7,014 bases of DNA from an uncultured Eubacteriales bacterium (lineage in GTDB: Bacteria > Bacillota > Clostridia > Oscillospirales > Oscillospiraceae): contig USHP01000101.1 of NCBI GenBank assembly GCA_900554625.1, positions 1 through 7,014 of the forward strand, written 5' to 3'. How positions within the stretch are numbered: the first letter of the stretch is position 1; every line of letters starts with the position of its first letter. Under the pieces are notes generated by a model that was not told the origin of the DNA, did no database searches, and worked only from the letters and a program-made list of their open reading frames with translations. Positions 1 through 5,585 of the stretch are shown in pieces. A program made the translations under genes and the position numbers.

Positions 1-14
1 ATATCCCGTGAAAT

Positions 15-35
15 GCCCGTATTTCCGGGCTTTTT
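15..35 (+). terminator. Rho-independent terminator of an upstream plus-strand gene
   Basis: GCCCG (15-19) pairs with CGGGC (26-30) around a six-base loop and is followed directly by TTTTT (31-35). The T tract puts it mainly on the plus strand, so it ends a transcript entering from the left. Read on the minus strand the same hairpin is followed only by ATTTCA, so it would be a weak terminator for the minus-strand operon ending at 53. Confidence 0.75.
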
Positions 36-52
36 GGAGATAATCAGAGTTG

Positions 53-253
53 TTAATCAAAAAGAAAAATCGCTTCAATGGGTGCCTCAACCACCCGGGA
101 GATATCAATGGCCAGCTTTAGTGACGGATTGTACTGCGCCTTTTCCAGCCGCATAATGGTTTCCCGCCTTACGCCTACCTTTTCGGCCAGCTGCTCTTGG
201 GTCAGCCCTTTTAATTGGCGGTACAGTTTCAGTCTGCATTCAAATTCTGCCAC
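53..253 (-). CDS. Small XRE/Cro-family helix-turn-helix transcriptional regulator (66 aa)
   Basis: This is a DNA-binding repressor of the short XRE type, made almost entirely of one HTH_3 domain. The helix-turn-helix is at about residues 17-37 ([22 protein letters not shown]), followed by the usual [15 protein letters not shown] helix and a hydrophobic IEAIFLFD end. This length and ending match the 65-70 residue XRE proteins common in Bacillota. I chose the GTG at 253-251 because AGGCGGGG lies just upstream and one base separates it from the stop of the preceding gene (257-255), the layout of a coupled operon. A longer reading from an ATG at 316 would add 21 residues unrelated to the family and overlap the membrane-protein gene. 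It probably senses or sets expression of the membrane protein encoded upstream and may bind the palindrome at 942-974; that is inference. Confidence 0.88.
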   Translation of the reverse strand: MAEFECRLKLYRQLKGLTQEQLAEKVGVRRETIMRLEKAQYNPSLKLAIDISRVVEAPIEAIFLFD

Positions 254-254
254 G

Positions 255-920
255 TTATTCCCCGCCTTCCTCTGAAAGGTCGTCATGATCATAGCAATAC
301 AGGAAGTATTCCGCAAGGAAAATCCGCAATGCGATGGTCAGTGACAGGGTGATGAGCAGGGCAATCAAGGTGTACTCCAGGTGACCCAGGAGGGCTCCCT
401 GGCAAAACACAATCAGTGCGATGGAAATAATGGAAAAAGCGATGTTGGAGGCTTTCAGGTTGGCCCGGACCGCATTTTCACGGAAGCGTTCGTCCATAAA
501 GGTACCCGACATCTTTCCTTCAAAATAAAACCCGAAGAAACCAAAAAAGAGGAAAAAGGCGAAGGGAAATACACTTCTGTCTGCCGCATAAGTCCAGAAC
601 CCGCCAAAACCCAGAAATCCCAAAAAACCAAGAAGTCCCAGCTTGGGACTCAGTTTGCGGGTAATGTTGCTGCGCGCTTGCTGCCGCCGGGCTTGATAGG
701 CCTGAAGCAGCAGCGTGACAAACAAAGCAAGGATGTAAATGCAAAACATGGCAACAGAGAAGATCATCGGCAGGTCTTTGACCTGGAATGTGTAGCTGGC
801 GAAATCCATGGGGACTACCAAACGGGAATCGTTATAGGTAACAGCATACCACGAAGAAGCCAGCAGGAACAAAACACAAAATACGCCCCAGCCGATCCAG
901 AGTTTTAACCCTTTGCGCAT
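255..920 (-). CDS. Multi-pass membrane protein, DUF3796-like (221 aa)
   Basis: This is an integral membrane protein of unknown function. Hydrophobic segments lie at about residues 8-26, 50-73, 94-110, 115-134, 158-178 and 182-205, giving about six helices. The third contains [16 protein letters not shown], the glycine/leucine/phenylalanine repeat I associate with DUF3796. The fourth is very rich in phenylalanine. A polar stretch [19 protein letters not shown] (141-159) precedes the last two helices and resembles the DERF..N motif of such proteins. The tail is acidic ([11 protein letters not shown]). The ATG at 920-918 is favoured because AGGAGG sits seven bases upstream; an upstream ATG at 995 lies within the promoter. 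It is first in an operon with the XRE regulator, a pairing often seen for such membrane proteins. The family name is from memory of the motif and was not searched. Confidence 0.85.
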   Translation of the reverse strand: MRKGLKLWIGWGVFCVLFLLASSWYAVTYNDSRLVVPMDFASYTFQVKDLPMIFSVAMFCIYILALFVTLLLQAYQARRQQARSNITRKLSPKLGLLGFLGFLGFGGFWTYAADRSVFPFAFFLFFGFFGFYFEGKMSGTFMDERFRENAVRANLKASNIAFSIISIALIVFCQGALLGHLEYTLIALLITLSLTIALRIFLAEYFLYCYDHDDLSEEGGE

Positions 921-941
921 AAAAAAGCCTCCTGATGATGA

Positions 942-974
942 GATATATTTATCTCTTAATAGGATAAATATATC
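942..974. promoter_or_regulatory. Perfect 12-bp inverted repeat, probable operator
   Basis: GATATATTTATC (942-953) and GATAAATATATC (963-974) are exact reverse complements separated by nine bases. The element covers the -10 box and the likely transcription start of the minus-strand operon. This is the expected place for an autoregulatory site of the co-transcribed XRE protein, but the binding protein is inferred. Confidence 0.75.
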
Positions 975-995
975 ACTTGCGAAATGCCGTGTCAA
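967..995 (-). promoter_or_regulatory. Sigma-A promoter of the membrane protein/XRE operon
   Basis: On the minus strand TTGACA (995-990) is separated by exactly 17 bases from TATATT (972-967). Transcription would start near 960, about 40 bases before the membrane-protein start codon. The -10 box lies inside the left-hand inverted repeat, so a protein bound there would block polymerase. Confidence 0.85.
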
Positions 996-1004
996 GAGAA
1001 AAGT

Positions 1005-1020
1005 GATTTATTTATCTCTT
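1005..1020. promoter_or_regulatory. Extra copy of the operator half-site
   Basis: GATTTATTTATCTCTT (1005-1020) matches 15 of 16 bases of GATATATTTATCTCTT at 942-957 in the same orientation, 63 bases away. It lies just upstream of the minus-strand -35 box and between the two divergent promoters. It could be an auxiliary binding site that supports looping; no inverted partner is seen next to it. Confidence 0.5.
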
Positions 1021-1071
1021 TTGACTTCGGGAATCAGGTCCGTCCCTGGCCTGACAGTACTTTGCAGCCGG

Positions 1072-1100
1072 TTGACAAGTAGTTCGTTTGCCTCTATAAT
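1072..1100 (+). promoter_or_regulatory. Consensus sigma-A promoter of the PadR operon
   Basis: TTGACA (1072-1077) and TATAAT (1095-1100) are both perfect consensus hexamers with a 17-base spacer. Start is expected near 1106-1108, about 22 bases before the PadR ATG. Such a strong promoter on a regulator operon fits tight repression in the absence of an inducer. Confidence 0.9.
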
Positions 1101-1101
1101 A

Positions 1102-1114
1102 TCTCTATTAGAGA
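1102..1114. promoter_or_regulatory. Short palindrome at the PadR operon transcription start, probable PadR operator
   Basis: TCTCT (1102-1106), ATT, AGAGA (1110-1114) form a perfect 5-bp inverted repeat immediately after the -10 box, over the likely start point. A PadR dimer bound here would repress its own operon. The hexamer ATCTCT at 1101-1106 also occurs at 951-956 and 1014-1019. Confidence 0.6.
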
Positions 1115-1128
1115 CATTGGAGGACGCT

Positions 1129-1680
1129 ATGGAGTATCTGATTTTGGGATTGCTGAGTCTGTCTCCCATGACGGGATATGAGCTGCAGCAATTTATCAAG
1201 AACAATCTGGCGCTGATTTGCTCTCACAGCGCAGGCAGCGTGCAGACGGCACTGTCCAAGCTGCAGAAAGAGGGAAAGGTGACCGCTCAGGAAGCTGCGG
1301 CGGGCAGGCGGGTCAAAAAGATTTTTGCCATTACCGATGCCGGGCATGCCGCTTTTTCTGATTGGGTGGCCCAGCCCATGCAGGCGGAGAAGGTCAAGAA
1401 TATGGAGCTGTCCCGGTTGTTTTTTGGGGGGCTGGCAAAGCCGGAGGAACGGCTTGCCGCCATCCGGGATTATGTCCGCCAGATGGAGCAGACCAAGGCT
1501 GTTCTGTGTGGAATTCAGGAACGCTTTGAACACATGAAGCAGCAGCCCCTGCCGCCGGGGACAGACTGGGCCCAGGTACTGCGCTTTCAGGGATACACCA
1601 TCGCCTACGGCATTTCCGCCGCAGAATTTGAAATCGGCTGGTACAGCCAGCTGATTCGGGAATTGGAGGAACAACCATGA
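1129..1680 (+). CDS. PadR-family transcriptional regulator (183 aa)
   Basis: This is a dimeric winged-helix repressor of the PadR type, first gene of its operon. The start MEYLILGLLSLSPMTGYEL is the classic first helix of the PadR domain. Residues 1-80 form the winged helix, with the recognition part around SAGSVQTALSKLQKEGKV (34-51) and the wing near GRRVKKIFAITDAG (59-72). Residues 90-180 are a helical C-terminal domain of the Vir_act_alpha_C kind that forms the dimer and, in many members, the ligand pocket. GGAGG (1119-1123) stands five bases before the ATG at 1129. An in-frame reading from 913 is possible but runs through the promoter and is rejected. Its stop overlaps the next start (ATGA, 1677-1680), so both are translationally coupled. 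It probably represses the operon through the palindrome at 1102-1114 (inference). Confidence 0.93.
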   Translation: MEYLILGLLSLSPMTGYELQQFIKNNLALICSHSAGSVQTALSKLQKEGKVTAQEAAAGRRVKKIFAITDAGHAAFSDWVAQPMQAEKVKNMELSRLFFGGLAKPEERLAAIRDYVRQMEQTKAVLCGIQERFEHMKQQPLPPGTDWAQVLRFQGYTIAYGISAAEFEIGWYSQLIRELEEQP

Positions 1681-3029
1681 ATATCCTGGTTTTGAATGCC
1701 AGCCCCAAGGGGAAAAATTCCACCACCGTTCATACCGCTCTGTATTTGCAGGCCGTGCACCCGGAGCATACCTTTGCCATCCTGAACGTGGGACAGCGGA
1801 TCAAAAGCTATGAAAAAGACTTTGCACCCCTGCGTCAGGAATTGGAAAAAGCGGATTTGCTGCTGTTTTCCTATCCGGTGTATACATTTATTGCCCCCTA
1901 TCAGCTGCACCGGCTCATAGAACTGATCAAAGCGGATGGGGTAGACCTTTCGGGAAAATTCGCTTCCCAGATTACCACATCCAAACACTTCTACGATGTC
2001 ACCGCCCACCGTTATGTGGAGGAAAACTGCTTTGACCTGGGAATGAAAGTGGTGCGGGGTCTGTCGGCGGATATGGATGACCTGCTCACGGAGCAGGGAC
2101 AGCGGGATGCCCGGAACTTTTTTGACCAGCTGATGTTCTCCTGCGCCCATGGCCTGTTTGCTACTCCACCGGCAAAAGCGCCTCAGCGGGAAAAGGCGAT
2201 TTATCAGCCGGTGCTGCCCAATGCTGCCAAAACCAAGGATAAAGACGTGGTCATTGTGACCAACTATGCCCCCGAGGATGAGAACCTGCAAAATATGATT
2301 GCGGACTTCCGTGCCGCCTTGCCTTTTGAAAGCCGGGTGGTGAATCTGCGGCAGTTCCCCTTTGCCGGAGGGTGCCTGGGCTGCTTCGGCTGCGCAATTA
2401 CCGGAAAATGCGTTTATAAAGATGGGTTCGATGAATTCTTGCGGACAACCATTCAAAGTGCCGATGCCTTTGTCTATGCCTTCACCATTTCCGACCACTA
2501 CACCCATTCCAGCTTCAAGTGCTACGACGACCGGCAGTTCTGCAATGGTCACCGTACGGTCACCCATGGAACGCCCATTGCCTATCTCATCAGCGGAGAC
2601 TATCAGTACGAGAGCAATCTGCGGATGATTGTGGAAGGACGCAGCGAGGTGGGCGGCAACTATCTGTGCGGCGTAGCTACGGATGAAGGGGATACCGCGT
2701 CCGAGATTCAGACCCTGGCGGATGGGCTGACCTTTGCCCTGGAGAAGAAGCTGTCCCGGCCGGCCAATTTTTACGGTGTGGGCGGCATGAAAATCTTCCG
2801 GGATCTGATTTACATCATGCAGGGCATGATGAAAGCCGATCACAAATTCTACAAAGAGCACGGCATCTACGACTTCCCCCAGAAGCAGAAAAAGCGCATT
2901 TTGCAGATGAAGCTGGTGGGGGCGCTGATTGCCATTCCCTCGGTGCAGAAGAAAATGAAAGGGCAAATGAACCAGTACATCATCGAGCCTTACCAGAAAG
3001 TGGTGGAAAAGGCCGGGAAGGAAGCATAA
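1677..3029 (+). CDS. Two-domain NAD(P)H-dependent flavoprotein with an iron-sulfur flavoprotein-type cysteine motif (450 aa)
   Basis: This protein joins two flavodoxin-fold halves. Domain 1 (about residues 1-160) starts MNILVLNASPKGKNSTT, whose SPKGKNSTT is the FMN phosphate-binding loop of NADPH-dependent FMN reductases, and continues to SYPVYTFIAP (65-74), the second FMN contact region. A linker rich in Pro, Ala and Lys follows (163-188). Domain 2 (about 189-355) has a new first strand DVVIVTNYAPEDE but no S/T-rich phosphate loop. It carries C233, C236, C239 and C245 (CX2CX2CX5C), the compact motif that binds a 4Fe-4S cluster in iron-sulfur flavoproteins of the Isf type. A charged helical tail with NFYGVGGMKIFRDLIY (364-379) and ADHKFYKEHGIYDFPQK ends the protein. 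It is likely a cytoplasmic electron-transfer or reductase enzyme; the substrate is unknown. Its start overlaps the PadR stop. Confidence 0.85.
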   Translation: MNILVLNASPKGKNSTTVHTALYLQAVHPEHTFAILNVGQRIKSYEKDFAPLRQELEKADLLLFSYPVYTFIAPYQLHRLIELIKADGVDLSGKFASQITTSKHFYDVTAHRYVEENCFDLGMKVVRGLSADMDDLLTEQGQRDARNFFDQLMFSCAHGLFATPPAKAPQREKAIYQPVLPNAAKTKDKDVVIVTNYAPEDENLQNMIADFRAALPFESRVVNLRQFPFAGGCLGCFGCAITGKCVYKDGFDEFLRTTIQSADAFVYAFTISDHYTHSSFKCYDDRQFCNGHRTVTHGTPIAYLISGDYQYESNLRMIVEGRSEVGGNYLCGVATDEGDTASEIQTLADGLTFALEKKLSRPANFYGVGGMKIFRDLIYIMQGMMKADHKFYKEHGIYDFPQKQKKRILQMKLVGALIAIPSVQKKMKGQMNQYIIEPYQKVVEKAGKEA

Positions 3030-3470
3030 ATGAGTATTTTATCCCTTGCGATTTTGATTTTTATCCTCATGGAATCAGCCAATGTGTCCATCCTGTACTT
3101 TTGGCCCGGCAGTCAGTTGGGCAATGGTGTGGGAGTGTTTCATGCCTTCCACAATCCGGAAAATGAAGAGCAGAGGCTGTTTTCCGCGTATCTTGTAAAC
3201 TGGGTGGCGGGGGTGAAACTGATTTTCATCTTCTTGCTGGCGGTGATTTTGGCCGTTGGCACGGAGCAGCTGCGCATGTGGGCGGTGGTGGCTATGATTT
3301 TATCCATTGCCACCTACTTCTGGCGGCTGCATCCCATCATCAAAAGACTGGACGCCCTGGGCTGCATCACCCCGAAGGGCTATTCCAAGGCATTGGGATG
3401 GATGATTGCAGGCTTTCTGATGATGTTCACAGCGGCGCTGATTGTGCATATCCTTGCTGGGGTGATGTGA
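3030..3470 (+). CDS. Four-helix integral membrane protein of unknown function (146 aa)
   Basis: I do not recognise a characterised family. Four hydrophobic segments lie at about residues 3-24, 57-77, 81-99 and 120-143. Between helices 1 and 2 is a 30-residue loop with PGSQLGNGVGVFHAFHNPENEEQ. This NGVGVF segment and the following YLVNWVAGVKLIF look conserved by composition. A short polar hairpin (HPIIKRLDALGCITPKGYS) separates helices 3 and 4. The ATG directly follows the flavoprotein TAA (3027-3029), and GGGAAGGAAG within the end of that gene serves as ribosome binding site, so translation is probably coupled. The position between a flavoprotein and an anchored hydrolase suggests it could take electrons or a lipophilic partner at the membrane, but that is speculation. 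The frame closes with TGA at 3468-3470, two bases before the hydrolase ATG. Confidence 0.88.
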   Translation: MSILSLAILIFILMESANVSILYFWPGSQLGNGVGVFHAFHNPENEEQRLFSAYLVNWVAGVKLIFIFLLAVILAVGTEQLRMWAVVAMILSIATYFWRLHPIIKRLDALGCITPKGYSKALGWMIAGFLMMFTAALIVHILAGVM

Positions 3471-3472
3471 AT

Positions 3473-4195
3473 ATGGCAAAGAAGAAGGTATCCCAAAAGC
3501 TGTGGATTTCCCTTGGGGTCGTCTTGCTGGCAGGGTTAATTTTGACAGGTGCTTTTTTCTGGTATGTGTCCGACTACTACCCGGCGGAAGATGCGGCGCT
3601 GGAAGTGATGGCAGAAGACAGCAGCATTTGCGTACAGGATAATGTGACAATTTTGCCTGCACCGGAGGATGCAGACACCGCCATTGTTTTCTATCCCGGT
3701 GCAAAAGTTGAGGCAGAAGCCTACCTGCCGCTGCTTGACCAGATCCGGCAGGGGGGAGTTACCTGCATTTTGGTACACATGCCCTTCCACATGGCGATTT
3801 TTGATGCCAATGCAGCGGAAGAGGTGATCTCCCAATTCCCCGAATATCAGAACTGGTATATTGCCGGACACTCCATGGGCGGGGCGATGGCTTCCCAATT
3901 TGCCTCTGAGCACCCGGACCAGGTAGAGGGCCTGATTTTGCTGGGAGCATACCTGTATGGTGACTATCCCCAGGAAAATACATTGACGGTTTATGGCTCC
4001 CTGAATCAGAGTGTGGAAGATCACATCCATTACACAGAAAACATCGTAGAGATTGAAGGCGGCAACCACGCCCAGTTTGGCAACTATGGACCGCAAAAAG
4101 GGGACCTGCCTGCTGCCATCTCGGCTCAAGAGCAGCAAGCCCAAGCGGTAGATGCCATCGAATCCTTCCTCCAGGAAATGAAAGAGAAAGGCTGA
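3473..4195 (+). CDS. Membrane-anchored alpha/beta hydrolase (240 aa)
   Basis: This is a serine hydrolase of the alpha/beta fold. KKK followed by a hydrophobic stretch (residues 11-31, LWISLGVVLLAGLILTGAFFWY) is an uncleaved anchor or signal segment that places the catalytic domain outside the cytoplasm. The fold begins at TAIVFYPGAKVEAEAY (69-84), with an oxyanion region at YPGAK. The nucleophile is S134 in GHSMGG and the catalytic histidine is H199 in EGGNHAQFGNYG. Where relatives carry GSxDGV with the acidic residue, this protein has GSLNQSV (175-181), so the usual Asp appears to be N178 and the loop to H199 is short. Another acid may serve, for example E182 or D183. The ATG at 3473 is chosen for GGGGTGA seven bases upstream; an in-frame ATG at 3278 lies inside the previous gene. 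It is last in the PadR operon, and no hairpin terminator follows it. Confidence 0.87.
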   Translation: MAKKKVSQKLWISLGVVLLAGLILTGAFFWYVSDYYPAEDAALEVMAEDSSICVQDNVTILPAPEDADTAIVFYPGAKVEAEAYLPLLDQIRQGGVTCILVHMPFHMAIFDANAAEEVISQFPEYQNWYIAGHSMGGAMASQFASEHPDQVEGLILLGAYLYGDYPQENTLTVYGSLNQSVEDHIHYTENIVEIEGGNHAQFGNYGPQKGDLPAAISAQEQQAQAVDAIESFLQEMKEKG

Positions 4196-4275
4196 GCCAA
4201 CACGGCACAATGCAGGGCGGTTTGAAATCGTCAGAATGGGCAAACCATGTTGTTCTCTTTCCGATAAAAATCCTC

Positions 4276-4281
4276 TATAAT
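4276..4281 (+). promoter_or_regulatory. -10 box of the small membrane protein/TetR operon
   Basis: TATAAT at 4276-4281 is a perfect -10 hexamer. The -35 region is poor: TTCTCT at 4253-4258 has the right 17-base spacing, while TTGTTC at 4250-4255 would leave 20 bases. A weak -35 suggests help from an activator or low basal output. Confidence 0.6.
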
Positions 4282-4310
4282 TTCGTTATCAGCTGCAGCG
4301 AAGAAATTAT
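4277..4310. promoter_or_regulatory. Inverted repeat over the -10 box and leader, probable TetR operator
   Basis: ATAATTTC (4277-4284) and GAAATTAT (4303-4310) are exact reverse complements 18 bases apart. The left arm overlaps the -10 box and the right arm ends just before the ribosome binding site GAGGAGA (4314-4320). It could be an operator for the TetR protein encoded downstream, or a leader hairpin in the mRNA; the sequence alone does not decide. Confidence 0.55.
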
Positions 4311-4327
4311 TTTGAGGAGATACCATC

Positions 4328-4687
4328 ATGAATACGGATAAAATTTATGCAGAAGCAATTGCCAATGAATATGCCCCTAAGGATACTTCCAAAGTGGTCG
4401 CCCTGAAAAAACTGGACAGAAAAGCAAAAAGCAAAGCCAACATTACAGCCTACACACTTGGCGTGGCAATGACCTTAGTCCTTGGGGTTGGCATGTGCCT
4501 GTCTATGCATGTCATCGGAAATGGCAGCATTGTGATGACTGGTATTGGAATTGTTTTGGGCCTTGTGGGATTTGCCGGCATTGGCGTAAATTATCTGATC
4601 TATAAAAAACTGCTTGCAGCCGGCAAGGAAAAATATGCCTTTGAGATTATGCAACTGGCAAGAGAGATCAGCGAATCGGCTGAATAA
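4328..4687 (+). CDS. Small two-helix membrane protein (119 aa), sometimes labelled dihydropteridine reductase
   Basis: A charged N-terminal region (MNTDKIYAEAIANEYAPKDTSKVVALKKLDRKAK, residues 1-34) is followed by two hydrophobic helices at about 38-62 and 68-92, then IYKKLLAAGKEKYAFEIMQLAREI, an amphipathic tail. Proteins with this start and ending are widespread in Clostridia. I recall some carrying the name dihydropteridine reductase, which the sequence does not support, since there is no nucleotide-binding fold and the protein is far too short. The function is unknown. GAGGAGA stands seven bases before the ATG. It is first in an operon with a TetR regulator 17 bases downstream, so it is probably a regulated target of that repressor, perhaps in a stress response at the membrane (inference). 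Confidence 0.87.
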   Translation: MNTDKIYAEAIANEYAPKDTSKVVALKKLDRKAKSKANITAYTLGVAMTLVLGVGMCLSMHVIGNGSIVMTGIGIVLGLVGFAGIGVNYLIYKKLLAAGKEKYAFEIMQLAREISESAE

Positions 4688-4704
4688 AAAAAGAAAGGCG
4701 GCAC

Positions 4705-5304
4705 ATGAACAAATCGGAGAGTAAATATTTCAATACTGCCCTGCGCATGAATGAGGCGCTGATCACGCTGCTAGAACAGAAGGACCTGGAGTACATCACG
4801 GTCAAAGAGATTTGCCAAACAGCCGGAGTGAATCGCTCCACATTCTATCTGCACTACGAGTCTGTTTCAGACTTGGTAAATGAGACGGTGGAGACAATCA
4901 ATGCTCGGTTCCTGTCCTATTTTCCCCAACCTTCCAGGGATGTTCGCAGTGAAATGGAAACGCGGGAACAAACAGAGCTTGTGTTTATTACGGAAGAATA
5001 TTTGCTGCCGTACCTTCGTTTTGTCCGGGATAACAAACATGTTTATCGTGCGGCGTTTCGCAACCCGGGCAGCATGCAGGCACATGTGCGCTATGGAGAT
5101 CTGAAAAAATACATTCTGCTGCCAATCCTGGAACGGTTTCAAATTCCTTTGGCCTATCGTCCGTATTATATCGCCTACTATATTGAAGGAATCATGGCAA
5201 TTATCAAAGAGTGGCTTCAGCGCGATTGTGCGGATGAGGTGGAGATGATTGCGCAGATTATTGAAAAGTGCGTGGGGACGGACGGGGAAAGTTTTGAGAA
5301 ATAA
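4705..5304 (+). CDS. TetR/AcrR-family transcriptional regulator with TetR_C_8-type C-terminus (199 aa)
   Basis: This is a one-component DNA-binding regulator. The TetR helix-turn-helix is at residues 32-51 (ITVKEICQTAGVNRSTFYLHY), preceded by helix 1 TALRMNEALITLLEQKDLE. The sequence TFYLHYESVSDLV is the typical end of the DNA-binding domain. The C-terminal part (60-199) is helical and ends with YIAYYIEGIMAIIKEWLQRDCADEVEMIAQII, a pattern I associate with the TetR_C_8 group that includes the DhaS-like regulators. Conserved positions there are the G162 and W170 region. A purine-rich GAAAGGCGG lies before the ATG. The gene follows the small membrane protein by 17 bases and is closed by a hairpin terminator at 5337-5377. 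It is likely to repress its own operon through the inverted repeat at 4277-4310; ligand unknown. Confidence 0.92.
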   Translation: MNKSESKYFNTALRMNEALITLLEQKDLEYITVKEICQTAGVNRSTFYLHYESVSDLVNETVETINARFLSYFPQPSRDVRSEMETREQTELVFITEEYLLPYLRFVRDNKHVYRAAFRNPGSMQAHVRYGDLKKYILLPILERFQIPLAYRPYYIAYYIEGIMAIIKEWLQRDCADEVEMIAQIIEKCVGTDGESFEK

Positions 5305-5306
5305 CA

Positions 5307-5323
5307 CAGCACCCATGGTGCTG
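5307..5323. repeat. Seven-bp inverted repeat just after the TetR stop codon
   Basis: CAGCACC (5307-5313) and GGTGCTG (5317-5323) are perfect complements around a CAT loop, two bases after the TAA. It has no T tract on either strand, so it is not a terminator by itself. It may act as an mRNA 3' hairpin or be chance. Confidence 0.4.
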
Positions 5324-5336
5324 ATTGGGGAAAGTA

Positions 5337-5377
5337 ACCCCGGAGTTTCTGGCAAATTTCTTCAGAAACTCCGGGGT
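5337..5377. terminator. Strong hairpin terminator between convergent genes
   Basis: ACCCCGGAGTTTCTG (5337-5351) and CAGAAACTCCGGGGT (5363-5377) form a perfect 15-bp stem with an 11-base loop (5352-5362). It sits between the TetR stop (5304) and the convergent minus-strand stop (5382). Downstream tracts are only moderately T-rich (TGTTCTTATT on plus, TTACTTTCC on minus), but the stem is long and stable enough to serve both directions. Confidence 0.75.
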
Positions 5378-5381
5378 GTTC

Positions 5382-5585
5382 TTATTCCATCTTTTCCAAT
5401 TCTGCGTTAATAAGAGAAACGGCGATGGTAAAGGCCTGAATGCGGCGCCTGGCCAGCGTGATCTGGGATTTGTAGCGGGAGGGAGTTTCCTTCCCCTCCA
5501 GGGTTTGCACGGTTTGGCGCAGCTTGTGCAGAGTAGATTCGATTTGCCGTTTTGCTTCCAGCAGTTCTTCTTTGGATACGGTCAT
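5382..5585 (-). CDS. Small hypothetical helical protein (67 aa)
   Basis: No function is recognised. The protein is charged and almost wholly helical in outlook: KEELLEAKRQIESTLHKLRQTVQTLEGKE (5-33) could form a coiled coil, a short break with Pro35 follows (PSRYKSQ), and a second helix LARRRIQAFTIAVSLINAELEKME closes it. This helix-turn-helix hairpin layout is typical of small conserved Clostridia proteins. AGGAGG sits six bases before the ATG at 5585-5583, an excellent ribosome binding site that supports expression. Its ATG overlaps the stop of the 60-residue reading frame upstream (ATGA at 5585-5582). It is the last gene of the minus-strand operon that begins with the PNPOx-like gene, and ends just before the terminator at 5337-5377. 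Confidence 0.82.
   Translation of the reverse strand: MTVSKEELLEAKRQIESTLHKLRQTVQTLEGKETPSRYKSQITLARRRIQAFTIAVSLINAELEKME

Noticed and set aside
381..908. Open frame on the plus strand opposite the membrane protein gene
   Set aside because: No ribosome binding site or recognisable motif. Its very high Lys and Gln content mirrors the Phe/Leu-rich membrane protein on the other strand.
1034..1054. TCAGG/CCTGA inverted repeat in the divergent region
   Set aside because: Arms are only five bases with an 11-base gap and coincide with no promoter element; expected by chance.
1605..2966. Open frame of 453 residues on the minus strand, opposite the flavoprotein gene
   Set aside because: It is long only because the plus-strand codons avoid its stop codons. 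It matches no protein pattern, is rich in His and Gln as antisense frames of GC-rich genes often are, and the plus-strand frame has clear flavodoxin and cysteine motifs.
3536..4243. Open frame on the minus strand opposite the hydrolase
   Set aside because: The opposite strand carries an intact GHSMGG nucleophile motif and a catalytic histidine in frame, so this is antisense noise.
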